Below are positions 35,897 through 44,603 of a stretch of 64,000 nt of DNA, piece after piece. A program made the translations under genes and the position numbers. The notes below the pieces were generated by a model. The model had not been told where the DNA came from. It worked only from the letters and a program-made list of their open reading frames with translations, and did no database searches. Origin of the DNA: Aureispira sp. CCB-E (GTDB taxonomy: Bacteria > Bacteroidota > Bacteroidia > Chitinophagales > Saprospiraceae); the NCBI RefSeq assembly GCF_031326345.1, contig NZ_CP133671.1, forward strand, positions 5,332,001 to 5,396,000, in the 5' to 3' direction. Within the stretch, counting starts at the first letter, position 1. Every line of letters starts with the position of its first letter.

Positions 35897-37207
35897 TTAC
35901 TTATTAACATTCTTACAGTTCATTTCCCCATCGTTCCAAATCCCTGTCATATACCAAGTGTCGCTATAGACGCCACCCCCTTCATAATTTCTTCTTATAA
36001 TTGCCCCAACATAATAACACTTACCATCTTCTTTTTGAGTTGCAAATTCAACTTGTACATTTTTATTAAGAGGTATATAAGCATTTTTATTGACATACCA
36101 CCCTGGTGAAGCAATGGTTACTCTAAGTATTTTTCCATATTTAGCAGGAAGCTCATCTTTGGCATACGACTCAATTTTACTATCTGACATTCCTTTTCTC
36201 AAACGCTTACTATCAATAATTTCTTGTGCGTACTTAGCTTGATGTGCTGCTAACTTGCCACTATTGATATATTCTTCTAACATACTTTTTTCTTTGTCCA
36301 TTTTTGCGGTCAAGGCATTTGCTGACGTGTGATCTTTTAACAAGTTTTGCTTATATTCTTCTAACAACTTGGTAGGCTTCTCAAACTTTTTTAAATAATT
36401 ATCTGCATTTAAAAGGTAAGTTTCTTCTTGACGGCTATTTAAACGGTGAATATTTTTGATAAGCGCATTTACGTCCTGCTCCAAGTCATCTACTTTTTTG
36501 TAAACATCTACTTCAAAATGATTGTTAACGGTAGCCACTATCTTTTGAGTACGACTGCTATTTTTAAAATGCTCTGGTTGCTCTTTTTCATAACCTGCTA
36601 GCAAGGCTTCATAATCTTTATAGTTAGGAGTAAAATTGTCATTACTATAATCCGAACCTAAAGCAACCCATCTATTGTACTCTTCTAAACGGTCAATGTA
36701 TTGAGATTTATTAGAATAATTGGCAAGGTCGTCCATACATTGCTTTTTCAAAAGAGGATAGTCTTCATTAAATTGTTTTAAATAAGCTCTATCTTTTTCT
36801 GCAGGATCTTGGTTTAAGATATCTAAATTCTCTTTCGCTTTACTCAAGTAATTTAATATTTTACTTTGTGATTTCTCATCGGGACTTATTTTCCAAGAAG
36901 CATCCTCCATTGCACTTTTGGCATATCTTATATTATCCCTTACCTTGCTATACGTTTCATAGCTCGGTAGTTCTGAGCGACGTGTTGGAGCACCTTCAGA
37001 AGTCCTCCCTGTACTAGAACTAGAAGTGGTGCTTTGAGTTGTGGACGATTTTTTATTTGATTCGGAAGACGTTGAGTTAGAGTTGGAGGGTTTGGATTTT
37101 GAAGGAGCCGTTATTTTAGGTTTTTTGATTTTTATTTTCCCAAATTGGGCAAAAGAGTAATTGGTACAACTTAACAATAGAACGCCAATGATAATAGTAA
37201 TCTTCAT
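35897..37207 (-). CDS. Secreted protein with Ser/Thr-rich linker, function unknown
   Basis: 436 residues. The signal peptide (KITIIIGVLLLSCTNYSFAQ) is followed by a basic FGKIKIKKPKITAPSKSKP segment. About 50 residues of Ser/Thr/Asn-rich linker (NSNSTSSESNKKSSTTQSTT) come next, then a long helical region. A C-terminal beta domain from about 340 has EDGKCYYVGAIIRRNYEGGG and DTWYMTGIWNDGEMNC. I do not recognise the family. The linker looks like a flexible stalk, perhaps glycosylated. No T9SS domain is present. Confidence 0.6.
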   Translation of the reverse strand: MKITIIIGVLLLSCTNYSFAQFGKIKIKKPKITAPSKSKPSNSNSTSSESNKKSSTTQSTTSSSSTGRTSEGAPTRRSELPSYETYSKVRDNIRYAKSAMEDASWKISPDEKSQSKILNYLSKAKENLDILNQDPAEKDRAYLKQFNEDYPLLKKQCMDDLANYSNKSQYIDRLEEYNRWVALGSDYSNDNFTPNYKDYEALLAGYEKEQPEHFKNSSRTQKIVATVNNHFEVDVYKKVDDLEQDVNALIKNIHRLNSRQEETYLLNADNYLKKFEKPTKLLEEYKQNLLKDHTSANALTAKMDKEKSMLEEYINSGKLAAHQAKYAQEIIDSKRLRKGMSDSKIESYAKDELPAKYGKILRVTIASPGWYVNKNAYIPLNKNVQVEFATQKEDGKCYYVGAIIRRNYEGGGVYSDTWYMTGIWNDGEMNCKNVNK

Positions 37208-37405
37208 TTACTTTAGTTTTTTTTAATAATGTTTTCTTTGTGTTAAAATTAATGTATTTGAATACTCTAAAGTTAAACGCCCCTTCTTTCAAAAGAAAGG
37301 TAAAGTTTGTTTGCCTTTAAGATATTTACCCAACAAACAAACGACCTAAAAAACTAATTATCAACAAACTAAAACTAATAAGTAGAATATTTTTACAAGC
37401 ATTTT

Positions 37406-38065
37406 TTAAAAGAAAACTTCATTACTGAGTATTTGCAAAAATGTATCTTTACTGGCAGGAGAACTAGAAGCAGTATTGCAATATTGTAGCACATCATCAA
37501 ATTCCTGAACAATGGCTTGCCCTTGGGGCTTCACATTCTTGTTAGGAACAGGACTTTGCTTATTGGAAGCCAATACATTTTCATTGCGATTCTCTTTTGG
37601 ACGAGCCTCTTTGTAGATGACTTTGATTAATGTGTCTGCTGGTAACTCTTTGACTTTTGTAATATATTCTTTAACAAAAACGGTATCTCGCAAATGTTCC
37701 TCTGCAACAATAATAGTTTGGTTTTGTTGGGCTGTTCCCAAGCCTCGTACAAAGAAAAAAACAAAAATCAAAGCAGCAGCAGCCTGCCACGCAGGTATTT
37801 TGTACGCCAATAAAGCAGCTATGATTCCTTTGGAAGGTTGCGTTTCTTTAGATTTTTTAGCTTTCAAAGCCGCCAAAGCCCTGTTAGGATGAGGAGGGGC
37901 AGGTTGAATTTGAGCCGATTCTAGTTCCCAAAAATCTTGGCTAGCCAAAATAATGCTTCGCTCATAATCATAGGCTTCCGAAGACATTTGCTCCAATACA
38001 AAAGCTTGTTCTGCTGCATTTAATTCATCAAATGCTTTTTGTTCTAATAAATTATATATTTCCAT
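37406..38065 (-). CDS. Putative anti-sigma factor, single-pass membrane protein
   Basis: 219 residues. A cytoplasmic N-terminus (AFDELNAAEQAFVLEQMSSE) is followed by one transmembrane helix (AWQAAAALIFVFFFVRGLG, about residues 95-113) and an extracytoplasmic tail. Layout, size and position 6 bases after an ECF sigma stop fit a Bacteroidota anti-sigma factor. The zinc-binding ZAS motif is not present. The N-terminal sequence resembles the sigma-binding helices only loosely. It would hold the neighbouring sigma inactive at the membrane (inference). Confidence 0.6.
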   Translation of the reverse strand: MEIYNLLEQKAFDELNAAEQAFVLEQMSSEAYDYERSIILASQDFWELESAQIQPAPPHPNRALAALKAKKSKETQPSKGIIAALLAYKIPAWQAAAALIFVFFFVRGLGTAQQNQTIIVAEEHLRDTVFVKEYITKVKELPADTLIKVIYKEARPKENRNENVLASNKQSPVPNKNVKPQGQAIVQEFDDVLQYCNTASSSPASKDTFLQILSNEVFF

Positions 38066-38071
38066 TTTTAT

Positions 38072-38641
38072 TTAATCTTTTGTCAAAAGGCTTGCTCTAA
38101 ATGGAGCCAATCTCTTTCCTAATAATTTTGTGGCACTACTCAATCTAGATTTAACCGTCCCCAAAGGACAATTCATCACCAGTGCAATTTCTTGAAGACT
38201 CAAGCCTTCTCTGTATTTTAAAACAAACGCTTCTTTGTATACATAAGCCAACTCGTCTAATGCTACGTTTAATTGCGCTTGAAAAATTCCCGTATTCAAC
38301 TCCACAGACGCTTGAGTCGTTGTCAATTTGGGTGCCTTTTCTAACTCTAAAAAGCCTCCTTTTTGCGCTCTAAAATAATTCTTACAACTATTCGCAGCTA
38401 CAGTAAAAATCCAAGTTTTAAAATTTCGTGTTACATCAAATTTTTCGGGAGTTTCCACTATTTTTAAGAACACATCTTGCAATAAGTCCTGTGCTTTTGC
38501 CTCATCTTGCCGCAACATCTTGTACATAAAATACAAAATTCGCTGACTGTATCGCTGATACAGTTCATTAAACGCCCATTCTGCCCCTTCTTGAACATGT
38601 CGCATTAAATCCTCGTCCGATTTGTTTTTTATTCTTTCCAT
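38072..38641 (-). CDS. ECF sigma-70 family RNA polymerase sigma factor
   Basis: About 189 residues from the ATG at 38641 (MERIKNKSDEDLMRHVQEG). Region 2 is AFNELYQRYSQRILYFMYKM and FDVTRNFKTWIFTVAANSCK. Region 4 is GLSLQEIALVMNCPLGTVKS. The stop is 6 bases before the anti-sigma start, a sigma/anti-sigma operon. A secreted protein gene lies 59 bases upstream on the same strand and may be under the same control. Confidence 0.92.
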   Translation of the reverse strand: MERIKNKSDEDLMRHVQEGAEWAFNELYQRYSQRILYFMYKMLRQDEAKAQDLLQDVFLKIVETPEKFDVTRNFKTWIFTVAANSCKNYFRAQKGGFLELEKAPKLTTTQASVELNTGIFQAQLNVALDELAYVYKEAFVLKYREGLSLQEIALVMNCPLGTVKSRLSSATKLLGKRLAPFRASLLTKD

Positions 38642-38700
38642 AATAAAAAAAATAGGCTGTTCTGGTTCGTTAAAGAACAACCTAAATTAAAGCGAATTCA

Positions 38701-39855
38701 TTATTTTTGGGCTAGTTTTTCATAATAGTTCAACTGTTTTTTTATGGCTTCTTCTTGCTGACACCCTTTGCTTATACTCAAAACAATCTTTTTAATTTTA
38801 GCTTGCTTGCGAACATCCTCTACTAAAATATAATGTTTGTATAATAACATTAATCCTGGAACATAGAGCAAATTATAACGATCCACAGCACTAGGAAAAA
38901 CTTCATTGTGGAAGGTACAAACTAGATGATCTAATAAAATATGGTTCTCAAAATTATTAATCAAATAAGAAGTTGTGCTAATTTCCTCATCGCAATAAAA
39001 CATTGCCAATCCTACATTAAATAACTTATCACTCAGACCTAAAGCAGCATGATTCCCAGCGATACCCGTATAAAGAGGACGTTCTCCTTTATGCTCAATA
39101 ATGTGATCTACAATCATCTTTATTCCTGTAATTTCTTCTTCAATTTCAGGAATACGCAACTCTTTAAACAAAGCTTTTCGATAATCCTCTAAAAAAATCA
39201 AACTACTATTGATAACCGTCACATCTTTTCGTACTCCTTCTGCATACTGCAAGACTAACGAGGGGTACGTATCATTGTCTCCAAACGTAATTAAAATAGC
39301 ATTCTTTTGAGTACTCATTAACATATTATAATTCCAATTTAAGAGTGTTGGCGACAAATCGCTACTAGCTTTCCAATTTTTGCATACTTCTTCTAACTTC
39401 TCTTTATTTCGATTGGTTTCATAATACGTAACCAACTCATCATATACATCAGGACGAGTAGCATCTAATTTATAAGCTTCGAAAATATGCTCAATTCCCT
39501 TCGATTTATCCATTTCATCATAACCTTGAATGTAATGATACTCATAGGTTCCTTTTATCGGCACTTTCATTTCGGTTACAATTGCCTTCATTCTTTGAAT
39601 CCACTTTTCTCTTGTTCCTTGATCGGGTGCTAATATCTTAGCCATTCGCGCTGCTGTGTAATAACTCAACCAACCATCTGCATGTTTCGGATTTTTCGTT
39701 AGTTCTTTTTTCCACAATTCATGTTGTTCAACATACCAATCGTATTCATATTGCACCTTAACAATAGAATGTACTTTTTGGGGTTGAACGGTTTGAGCTT
39801 CCGCAAATATGATAAAGCTTAAACATAAGGTCATTACAAGAATTCTATTTTTCAT
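38701..39855 (-). CDS. Secreted protein resembling the C-terminal part of DUF2723 proteins
   Basis: 384 residues with a signal peptide (KNRILVMTLCLSFIIFAEAQ). Residues 40-150 look like TPR-type helices (HADGWLSYYTAARMAKILAP). The segment NAILITFGDNDTYPSLVLQY, then VRKDVTVINSSLI, matches the G-D-N-D-T-x-P motif in the C-terminal half of DUF2723 membrane proteins. Here it stands alone without the membrane part. Function unknown. It is upstream of a sigma/anti-sigma pair on the same strand, so perhaps related to envelope stress. Confidence 0.6.
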   Translation of the reverse strand: MKNRILVMTLCLSFIIFAEAQTVQPQKVHSIVKVQYEYDWYVEQHELWKKELTKNPKHADGWLSYYTAARMAKILAPDQGTREKWIQRMKAIVTEMKVPIKGTYEYHYIQGYDEMDKSKGIEHIFEAYKLDATRPDVYDELVTYYETNRNKEKLEEVCKNWKASSDLSPTLLNWNYNMLMSTQKNAILITFGDNDTYPSLVLQYAEGVRKDVTVINSSLIFLEDYRKALFKELRIPEIEEEITGIKMIVDHIIEHKGERPLYTGIAGNHAALGLSDKLFNVGLAMFYCDEEISTTSYLINNFENHILLDHLVCTFHNEVFPSAVDRYNLLYVPGLMLLYKHYILVEDVRKQAKIKKIVLSISKGCQQEEAIKKQLNYYEKLAQK

Positions 39856-40018
39856 TTTTCTGCATTTTTAGTTTTTATATTTATCCGTTATACCCCGCCC
39901 AAAATCAAAGGTTCGCAGAAGGTGAAAATTTTTCAAAAAAAAAATAGAAATCCAGCTAGGCATTGCTTCCATAGCTAAATTTCTATTCTCATTTAAATAA
40001 GATCTTAAGTTGCAACTA

Positions 40019-41113
40019 TTATAATGTATACTTGCCTATGTGGTCAATCAAATCTCCACCCAAATAAAGCACACCATCTTGTTCTTCAATAGAGCTTGCT
40101 TCAGGTACTCGTTTGCCAGAAGTATCGTAATAGGTTTTTAATATTTCTCCCGTAGGGCTTAAATGCATCACAATGCCATAAGCCTGCATAGCTGGTTTCA
40201 TAAAGTCGGGCAAGCCAAAAACAAGTTTTTTCAACCAAACACTAGGCTGCAAATTGTCTAAATCATCATTTCGGCAAGAGCTAAAACCCAACCAGAAACT
40301 ACCGTCTGCTCTTCTAGAAATGCCATTGGGCAAACCAGGTAAATTGTCAATAAAGGTATCTATTGTTCCTTTTTTAGAACCTTTTAACCAATAACGCAAT
40401 ACCCTATATTTTGTCAAATCTACCATCAAGACAAATTCATCATTTTTAGAAACAGCTACGCCATTACCAAAAAAAGAACTATCAATCAGCGTTTCAACAG
40501 CCTTTGTTCTTGGGTCATAACAAAATAAACCACCATCTGGGCGTGCCTCTAAAACGATTTTAAGTGCATTTGACATACTAAAGGAATATTTAGAAGAAGT
40601 GCTAGAAAAATAAATTTTCCCATCATTAGCAATATCAACATCATTGGGAATTAAGAACGAGCGACCATACTCATCTTCTTGAGCCAATACCGTAATTGTT
40701 CCTTTAGGATCAACAGAAATTAATCCTCTTTTTTGATCGCACGCAATCAAATTTCCTTCGGCATCAAAATGCAAACCTGCCACCCATTTTTCGGTATCGC
40801 AAAAAACAGAAAGGGTTCCATTTTTATCAATTTTGACAATAGCTCCTTGGTTAAAATCATTTTTTTTGTGCACCCCACAATACAAATTACCTGCTTTATC
40901 AATCGCAATATCTTCGGGACCGTACCATCCCTTTAAATCAATCCATTCTGTTTTTTGTAATAATTCATTGGTTTTTAAAACGCCTTCTAATTTTGGTTTT
41001 TGCGGAGGCACCCAAGCAATAGGATCAATACGAGTCGATTTAATGGTAGTTGATACAATAAAAACTAATAATACGGTTACAACTAGGTACTTTGTTATCC
41101 TTTTAACTGTCAT
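40019..41113 (-). CDS. SMP-30/strictosidine-synthase-like beta-propeller protein
   Basis: 364 residues. An N-terminal transmembrane anchor (YLVVTVLLVFIVSTTI) is followed by a six-bladed beta-propeller with repeats such as GPEDIAIDKAGNLYCG, AGLHFDAEGNLIACD, and IPNDVDIANDGKIYFSSTSS. The conserved N-G-(I/V) at FGNGVAVSKNDEFVLMVD and PGLPNGISRRADG match the strictosidine-synthase/APMAP subgroup, where lactonase or esterase activity is seen. Calcium ligands (E, N, D) seem conserved. It is probably anchored on the periplasmic side. The substrate is unknown. Confidence 0.85.
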   Translation of the reverse strand: MTVKRITKYLVVTVLLVFIVSTTIKSTRIDPIAWVPPQKPKLEGVLKTNELLQKTEWIDLKGWYGPEDIAIDKAGNLYCGVHKKNDFNQGAIVKIDKNGTLSVFCDTEKWVAGLHFDAEGNLIACDQKRGLISVDPKGTITVLAQEDEYGRSFLIPNDVDIANDGKIYFSSTSSKYSFSMSNALKIVLEARPDGGLFCYDPRTKAVETLIDSSFFGNGVAVSKNDEFVLMVDLTKYRVLRYWLKGSKKGTIDTFIDNLPGLPNGISRRADGSFWLGFSSCRNDDLDNLQPSVWLKKLVFGLPDFMKPAMQAYGIVMHLSPTGEILKTYYDTSGKRVPEASSIEEQDGVLYLGGDLIDHIGKYTL

Positions 41114-41182
41114 TTTTTTGTGTTTAATAATTTAATAAAACACAAAAGAGCAGCAATCAGAAAAAAGATACCTTAACAAATG

Positions 41183-41758
41183 TTAGGAACGAACAATTTC
41201 CCTGCGAATTCTGCTCAATGACTCAGGAGCAATACCTAAAAAACTAGCAATTTGATACAATGGAATGCCTTGGATAATTTTGGGATGGCTTGTTTCTATA
41301 AAATCTAGATAGCGTTGTTTGGCCGTTTTTGTTTGCATCAACATTGTTCTATCCAAGATGCAAAGATAGTTTTGCTCTGCCAAAATACGCCCAAATCGTT
41401 CAAAATTAGGAAATTGCTCATACAATTGATATAAAGCTTCATAAGACAAACTATAAGTTGCACAATTTTCGACCGCTTCTAAACATTCCAAAGACGGTTG
41501 TTGTCGCAAGAAACTAGAAAATACCGTCATTAACGCACCATCACAGGCAAAATAAGTATTAATTTCTTTACCGTCTTCCAAGTAATAAGAACGCATCAAT
41601 CCAGAGTCTATAAAATAAATGTGTTGTGCAACCATTTCCTCTCGCACAACCAAAGACTTTGCATTAAATTCTTTATAAACCAAGTAACGCTGAAAAGTTG
41701 CCCATTCCTGCTCTGATATATTCAAATGTGTTGTCAATAAATCTTTTATATATTCCAT
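41183..41758 (-). CDS. Crp/Fnr family transcriptional regulator (second copy)
   Basis: 191 residues with the same plan as the regulator at 8473: a cyclic-nucleotide-binding-like roll (HIYFIDSGLMRSYYLEDGKE), a long helix, and a winged helix ending YQIASFLGIAPESLSRIRRE. No cAMP-binding arginine or iron-sulfur cysteines. It stands 69 bases before the SMP-30-like gene start on the same strand, and the element at 41808-41982 lies just upstream of it. Targets unknown. Confidence 0.9.
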   Translation of the reverse strand: MEYIKDLLTTHLNISEQEWATFQRYLVYKEFNAKSLVVREEMVAQHIYFIDSGLMRSYYLEDGKEINTYFACDGALMTVFSSFLRQQPSLECLEAVENCATYSLSYEALYQLYEQFPNFERFGRILAEQNYLCILDRTMLMQTKTAKQRYLDFIETSHPKIIQGIPLYQIASFLGIAPESLSRIRREIVRS

Positions 41759-41807
41759 AGTTCATCTGCCTTCGGCATTTTAAAAATGTTAGCATATTTT
41801 TGATTAG

Positions 41808-41982
41808 TAGTTCGTTGATTAGTTCGCTACGCTCATGAGGGCGCAAGCTTAGTTGTTTACTTTTTTCACCAAAAAGATAAAAAAGCACATTTATATTAGT
41901 TTGATAATCAAAATTTTAACACAAAACGCAACAAAGATACAACTTACTGATTATCAAACTAATAAAGTTTTTCAACGAACTA
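41808..41982. repeat. Complete 175-bp copy of dispersed inverted-repeat element
   Basis: Terminal inverted repeats TAGTTCGTTGA (41808-41818) and TCAACGAACTA (41972-41982) enclose a 17-bp inner inverted pair (41894-41910 and 41948-41964). The segment 41847-41900 matches 60644-60698 in reverse complement, with few differences. No coding potential. It sits upstream of the Crp/Fnr gene and downstream of metK. Confidence 0.85.
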
Positions 41983-42021
41983 TTGTTTGATAGTAAAAAC
42001 AATATACTATAAACGAACAAA

Positions 42022-42052
42022 AGCCCCTTCTACAAAAGTAGTAGAAGAGGCT
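42022..42052 (-). terminator. Terminator of metK
   Basis: AGCCCCTTCTAC (42022-42033) pairs with GTAGAAGAGGCT (42041-42052), one mismatch in twelve. On the minus strand it is followed by a T-rich stretch, 43 bases after the metK stop. Confidence 0.65.
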
Positions 42053-42094
42053 CCAATTATTTTGTCAAGGTACAACCTTGTCAACTTCTATTTA

Positions 42095-43342
42095 TTAAGC
42101 GTTGGTGTTCTCTAACAACCCAAAAGTAGCTTTTACTTCGTCTACTCGATCCAATTTTTCCCAAGTAAATGTTTCGTACTCTTTACCATTTACAGTAACC
42201 AAACCTGGTGTACGTCCCATGTGACCATACGCAGCTGTTTCAGAATAGATAGGATTTCTTAATCCCAAGTTGCGAACGATTGCTGCTGGACGCAAGTCCC
42301 ATAATTTTGCAATTTTTGCAGCAATTTCTCCATCATTCATATCAACTTGAGCCGTACCATAAGTATCAACAAACAAACCTACAGGCTCTGCAACACCAAT
42401 TGCATATGCTACTTGTACCAAACATTGTTTAGCCAAACCAGCAGCAACAATATTTTTAGCAATATGACGAGTAGCATAAGCAGCAGAACGGTCTACTTTT
42501 GAAGAATCTTTACCAGAAAAAGCACCACCACCGTGAGCACCTTTACCACCGTAAGTATCTACAATAATTTTACGTCCTGTCAAACCAGTATCACCGTGTG
42601 GTCCACCAATAACGAACTTACCAGTAGGATTGATATGGTAAATAATATTGTCGTCAAACAAAGCTTGTACACGTGCAGGTAGTTGAGCCACAACATTAGG
42701 AATCAATATATTGATAATGTCTTCTTTGATTTTTGCCAACATCTCTGTATCATCTGCAAAATCATCGTGTTGAGTAGACAATACAATTGTGTTAACACGT
42801 ATTGGTTGGTGATCGTCACCATACTCAATTGTTACTTGAGATTTAGCATCTGGACGCAAGTAAGGAATTTGCTTCCCTTCTCTACGCAATTTTGCCAACT
42901 CTCTTAATAATCTATGCGATAAATCTAATGCCAAAGGCATATAATTATCGGTCTCATCTGTTGCATAACCAAACATCATTCCTTGGTCACCAGCTCCTTG
43001 CTCGTCTTCTGATTTTCCAACATCTACTCCTTGAGCTATATCTGCAGATTGCTCATGGATAGCAGAAAGTACTCCACATGAATTTGCGTCAAATTGGTAT
43101 TCTGATTTTGTATATCCGATTTTACGGATTGTATCGCGTACAACTTTTTGTACATCAACATAAGCCTTAGAGCGAACTTCACCACCTACAACCACCTGAC
43201 CTGTAGTGACAAATGTTTCACAAGCTACTTTTGATAATGGGTCTTGAGCTAAAAAAGCGTCAATAATAGCATCTGAAATTTGGTCAGCTACTTTGTCTGG
43301 GTGTCCTTCCGAAACTGATTCGGACGTAAAAAAATATGGCAT
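42095..43342 (-). CDS. metK: S-adenosylmethionine synthetase
   Basis: 415 residues, close to the usual length. It makes SAM from methionine and ATP in the cytoplasm. Motifs: [20 protein letters not shown] at the N-terminus, [16 protein letters not shown] (methionine/ATP loop), and the P-loop-like [19 protein letters not shown]. All three domains of the tetrameric enzyme are present with no gaps. It is a housekeeping gene with a -7 element and a terminator of its own. It supplies the SAM used by the ArsS radical SAM enzyme in the same window, as for all SAM-dependent reactions. Confidence 0.98.
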   Translation of the reverse strand: MPYFFTSESVSEGHPDKVADQISDAIIDAFLAQDPLSKVACETFVTTGQVVVGGEVRSKAYVDVQKVVRDTIRKIGYTKSEYQFDANSCGVLSAIHEQSADIAQGVDVGKSEDEQGAGDQGMMFGYATDETDNYMPLALDLSHRLLRELAKLRREGKQIPYLRPDAKSQVTIEYGDDHQPIRVNTIVLSTQHDDFADDTEMLAKIKEDIINILIPNVVAQLPARVQALFDDNIIYHINPTGKFVIGGPHGDTGLTGRKIIVDTYGGKGAHGGGAFSGKDSSKVDRSAAYATRHIAKNIVAAGLAKQCLVQVAYAIGVAEPVGLFVDTYGTAQVDMNDGEIAAKIAKLWDLRPAAIVRNLGLRNPIYSETAAYGHMGRTPGLVTVNGKEYETFTWEKLDRVDEVKATFGLLENTNA

Positions 43343-43380
43343 AACTAAGATTTTTTAATGTCTTGTATTTAAATTCCAAG

Positions 43381-43388
43381 CAAAGATA
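43381..43388 (-). promoter_or_regulatory. -7 element TATCTTTG of metK
   Basis: CAAAGATA on the plus strand is TATCTTTG on the minus strand, 38 bases before the metK ATG. A TTG lies 23 bases further upstream, longer than the preferred 19-20. Confidence 0.6.
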
Positions 43389-43625
43389 GTTAAATAATAC
43401 ACACTAAAAAACAACTGCATTCTAAAAAGCTATTTTGCTAAAAAAACCAGCTCAAGATCGAGCATATATTAACCTATGCAAACAAAATCAAACCAAGTTA
43501 AATTTTTAAAAATACAAAATACACAAAATATAATTTCATTTATTCTAAAAATTAAAAAAGATAAAAAACAAACTATTAAATAGAGCTTTTCTTTATCTAA
43601 GCAATTTATCAAATAAGTATTTTGC

Positions 43626-44294
43626 TTACGCTATTCGAATTAAACGCCTCAAACGCAATAAATAAGCCTTATGCTGAGCCAGTGTCTCTATATTCCCTTC
43701 AAAACTTTGAATATTTTTCAAATTAGGAAAACTTAGCTTAGCTTTCGACAGAGAATAGGAACAAATCAAATTGGGGTAATTATATCCCAAAATTAAGCTT
43801 TGTAAAGTATCTGTTTTTACTTTTTTTAGACCAATTTTTTTCGCCGTTCGTTCATTAATAATATAGCTGGTTCCTCGAACTTTTAAATTCCCTTCTCCTA
43901 AATTTTCGTATTCTTCAATCAAATTTAATAAGCCATCCAAATAAGATTTGACAATGAACTTTGTTCTTTGTTGCCCAGTCAATGTTCGATCCAAAACATA
44001 ATAGTAATCGAACAAAGTGCCTCCATGAATAGTAATGATTCCATTTTTTTCTCGTTCTGTCAAAAACAAAGGGGAACGATAAACCAACACTCCTTTTTTG
44101 ACTAAAGATGGCGTGTCAAAAAAAGGGGCAATAATGGACAATGTAATCATTACAAATAACAAAGACAATAAGGGACAACTAAGTGTCCAAAACAAAAAGA
44201 ATAAAGCCAAATTGAATAAAATTGCTGTAATTGCTATTTTTATTTGTATTTGTTGCTGTTCTTTTTCCGTTTTTAAGTAAAATCGATGTTTCAA
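43626..44294 (-). CDS. Two-helix membrane protein of unknown function
   Basis: 222 residues. Two adjacent hydrophobic helices near the N-terminus (ITAILFNLALFFLFWTL and LLSLLFVMITLSIIAPFF, about residues 22-58) are followed by a mixed alpha/beta cytoplasmic or periplasmic domain. That domain contains GIITIHGGTLFDYYYVLDRT. No family is recognised. The neighbouring permease gene is divergent across a 309-base gap. Confidence 0.55.
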   Translation of the reverse strand: MKHRFYLKTEKEQQQIQIKIAITAILFNLALFFLFWTLSCPLLSLLFVMITLSIIAPFFDTPSLVKKGVLVYRSPLFLTEREKNGIITIHGGTLFDYYYVLDRTLTGQQRTKFIVKSYLDGLLNLIEEYENLGEGNLKVRGTSYIINERTAKKIGLKKVKTDTLQSLILGYNYPNLICSYSLSKAKLSFPNLKNIQSFEGNIETLAQHKAYLLRLRRLIRIA

Positions 44295-44603
44295 ATTGGA
44301 TCATAATAAATAGTTGCTAGAATCATATTCGCTTGCTTTCTTGTTCTTTATTCAAACAATAAAAACGACATACCAAGCTTTGCCTAGCTCAGTCAAAAGG
44401 AGCTAAATAATTAGCAAACTACTAAATAAAAGTATGTGAATAGCGATATGAAATAAGCAATCGTTCAGAAAAAATGATACTTTTGCAACAATGCATTTAG
44501 TTTTGAGTTCAATATAAGAATAAATTCACTTTGGTTAGTAGTTAGCTACGCTGCTAGCTATTATTTGGTGCAACGTTACTTTTAAAATAAATCAATATAC
44601 GCC
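44295..44603. repeat. Intergenic region with short repeat-family fragment
   Basis: 309 bases between divergent genes. A fragment TAGTTAGCTACGCTGCTAGC at about 44537-44556 resembles TAGTTAGCTTCGCTGCTAC at 60479 and TAGTTAGCGACATAGCTAC at 50735. Nothing else is recognised. Confidence 0.45.

Noticed and set aside
41847-41900. Copy of an insertion sequence with a transposase
   Set aside because: The element is only 175 bases and has no coding frame of note, so it is listed as a repeat, not an insertion sequence.
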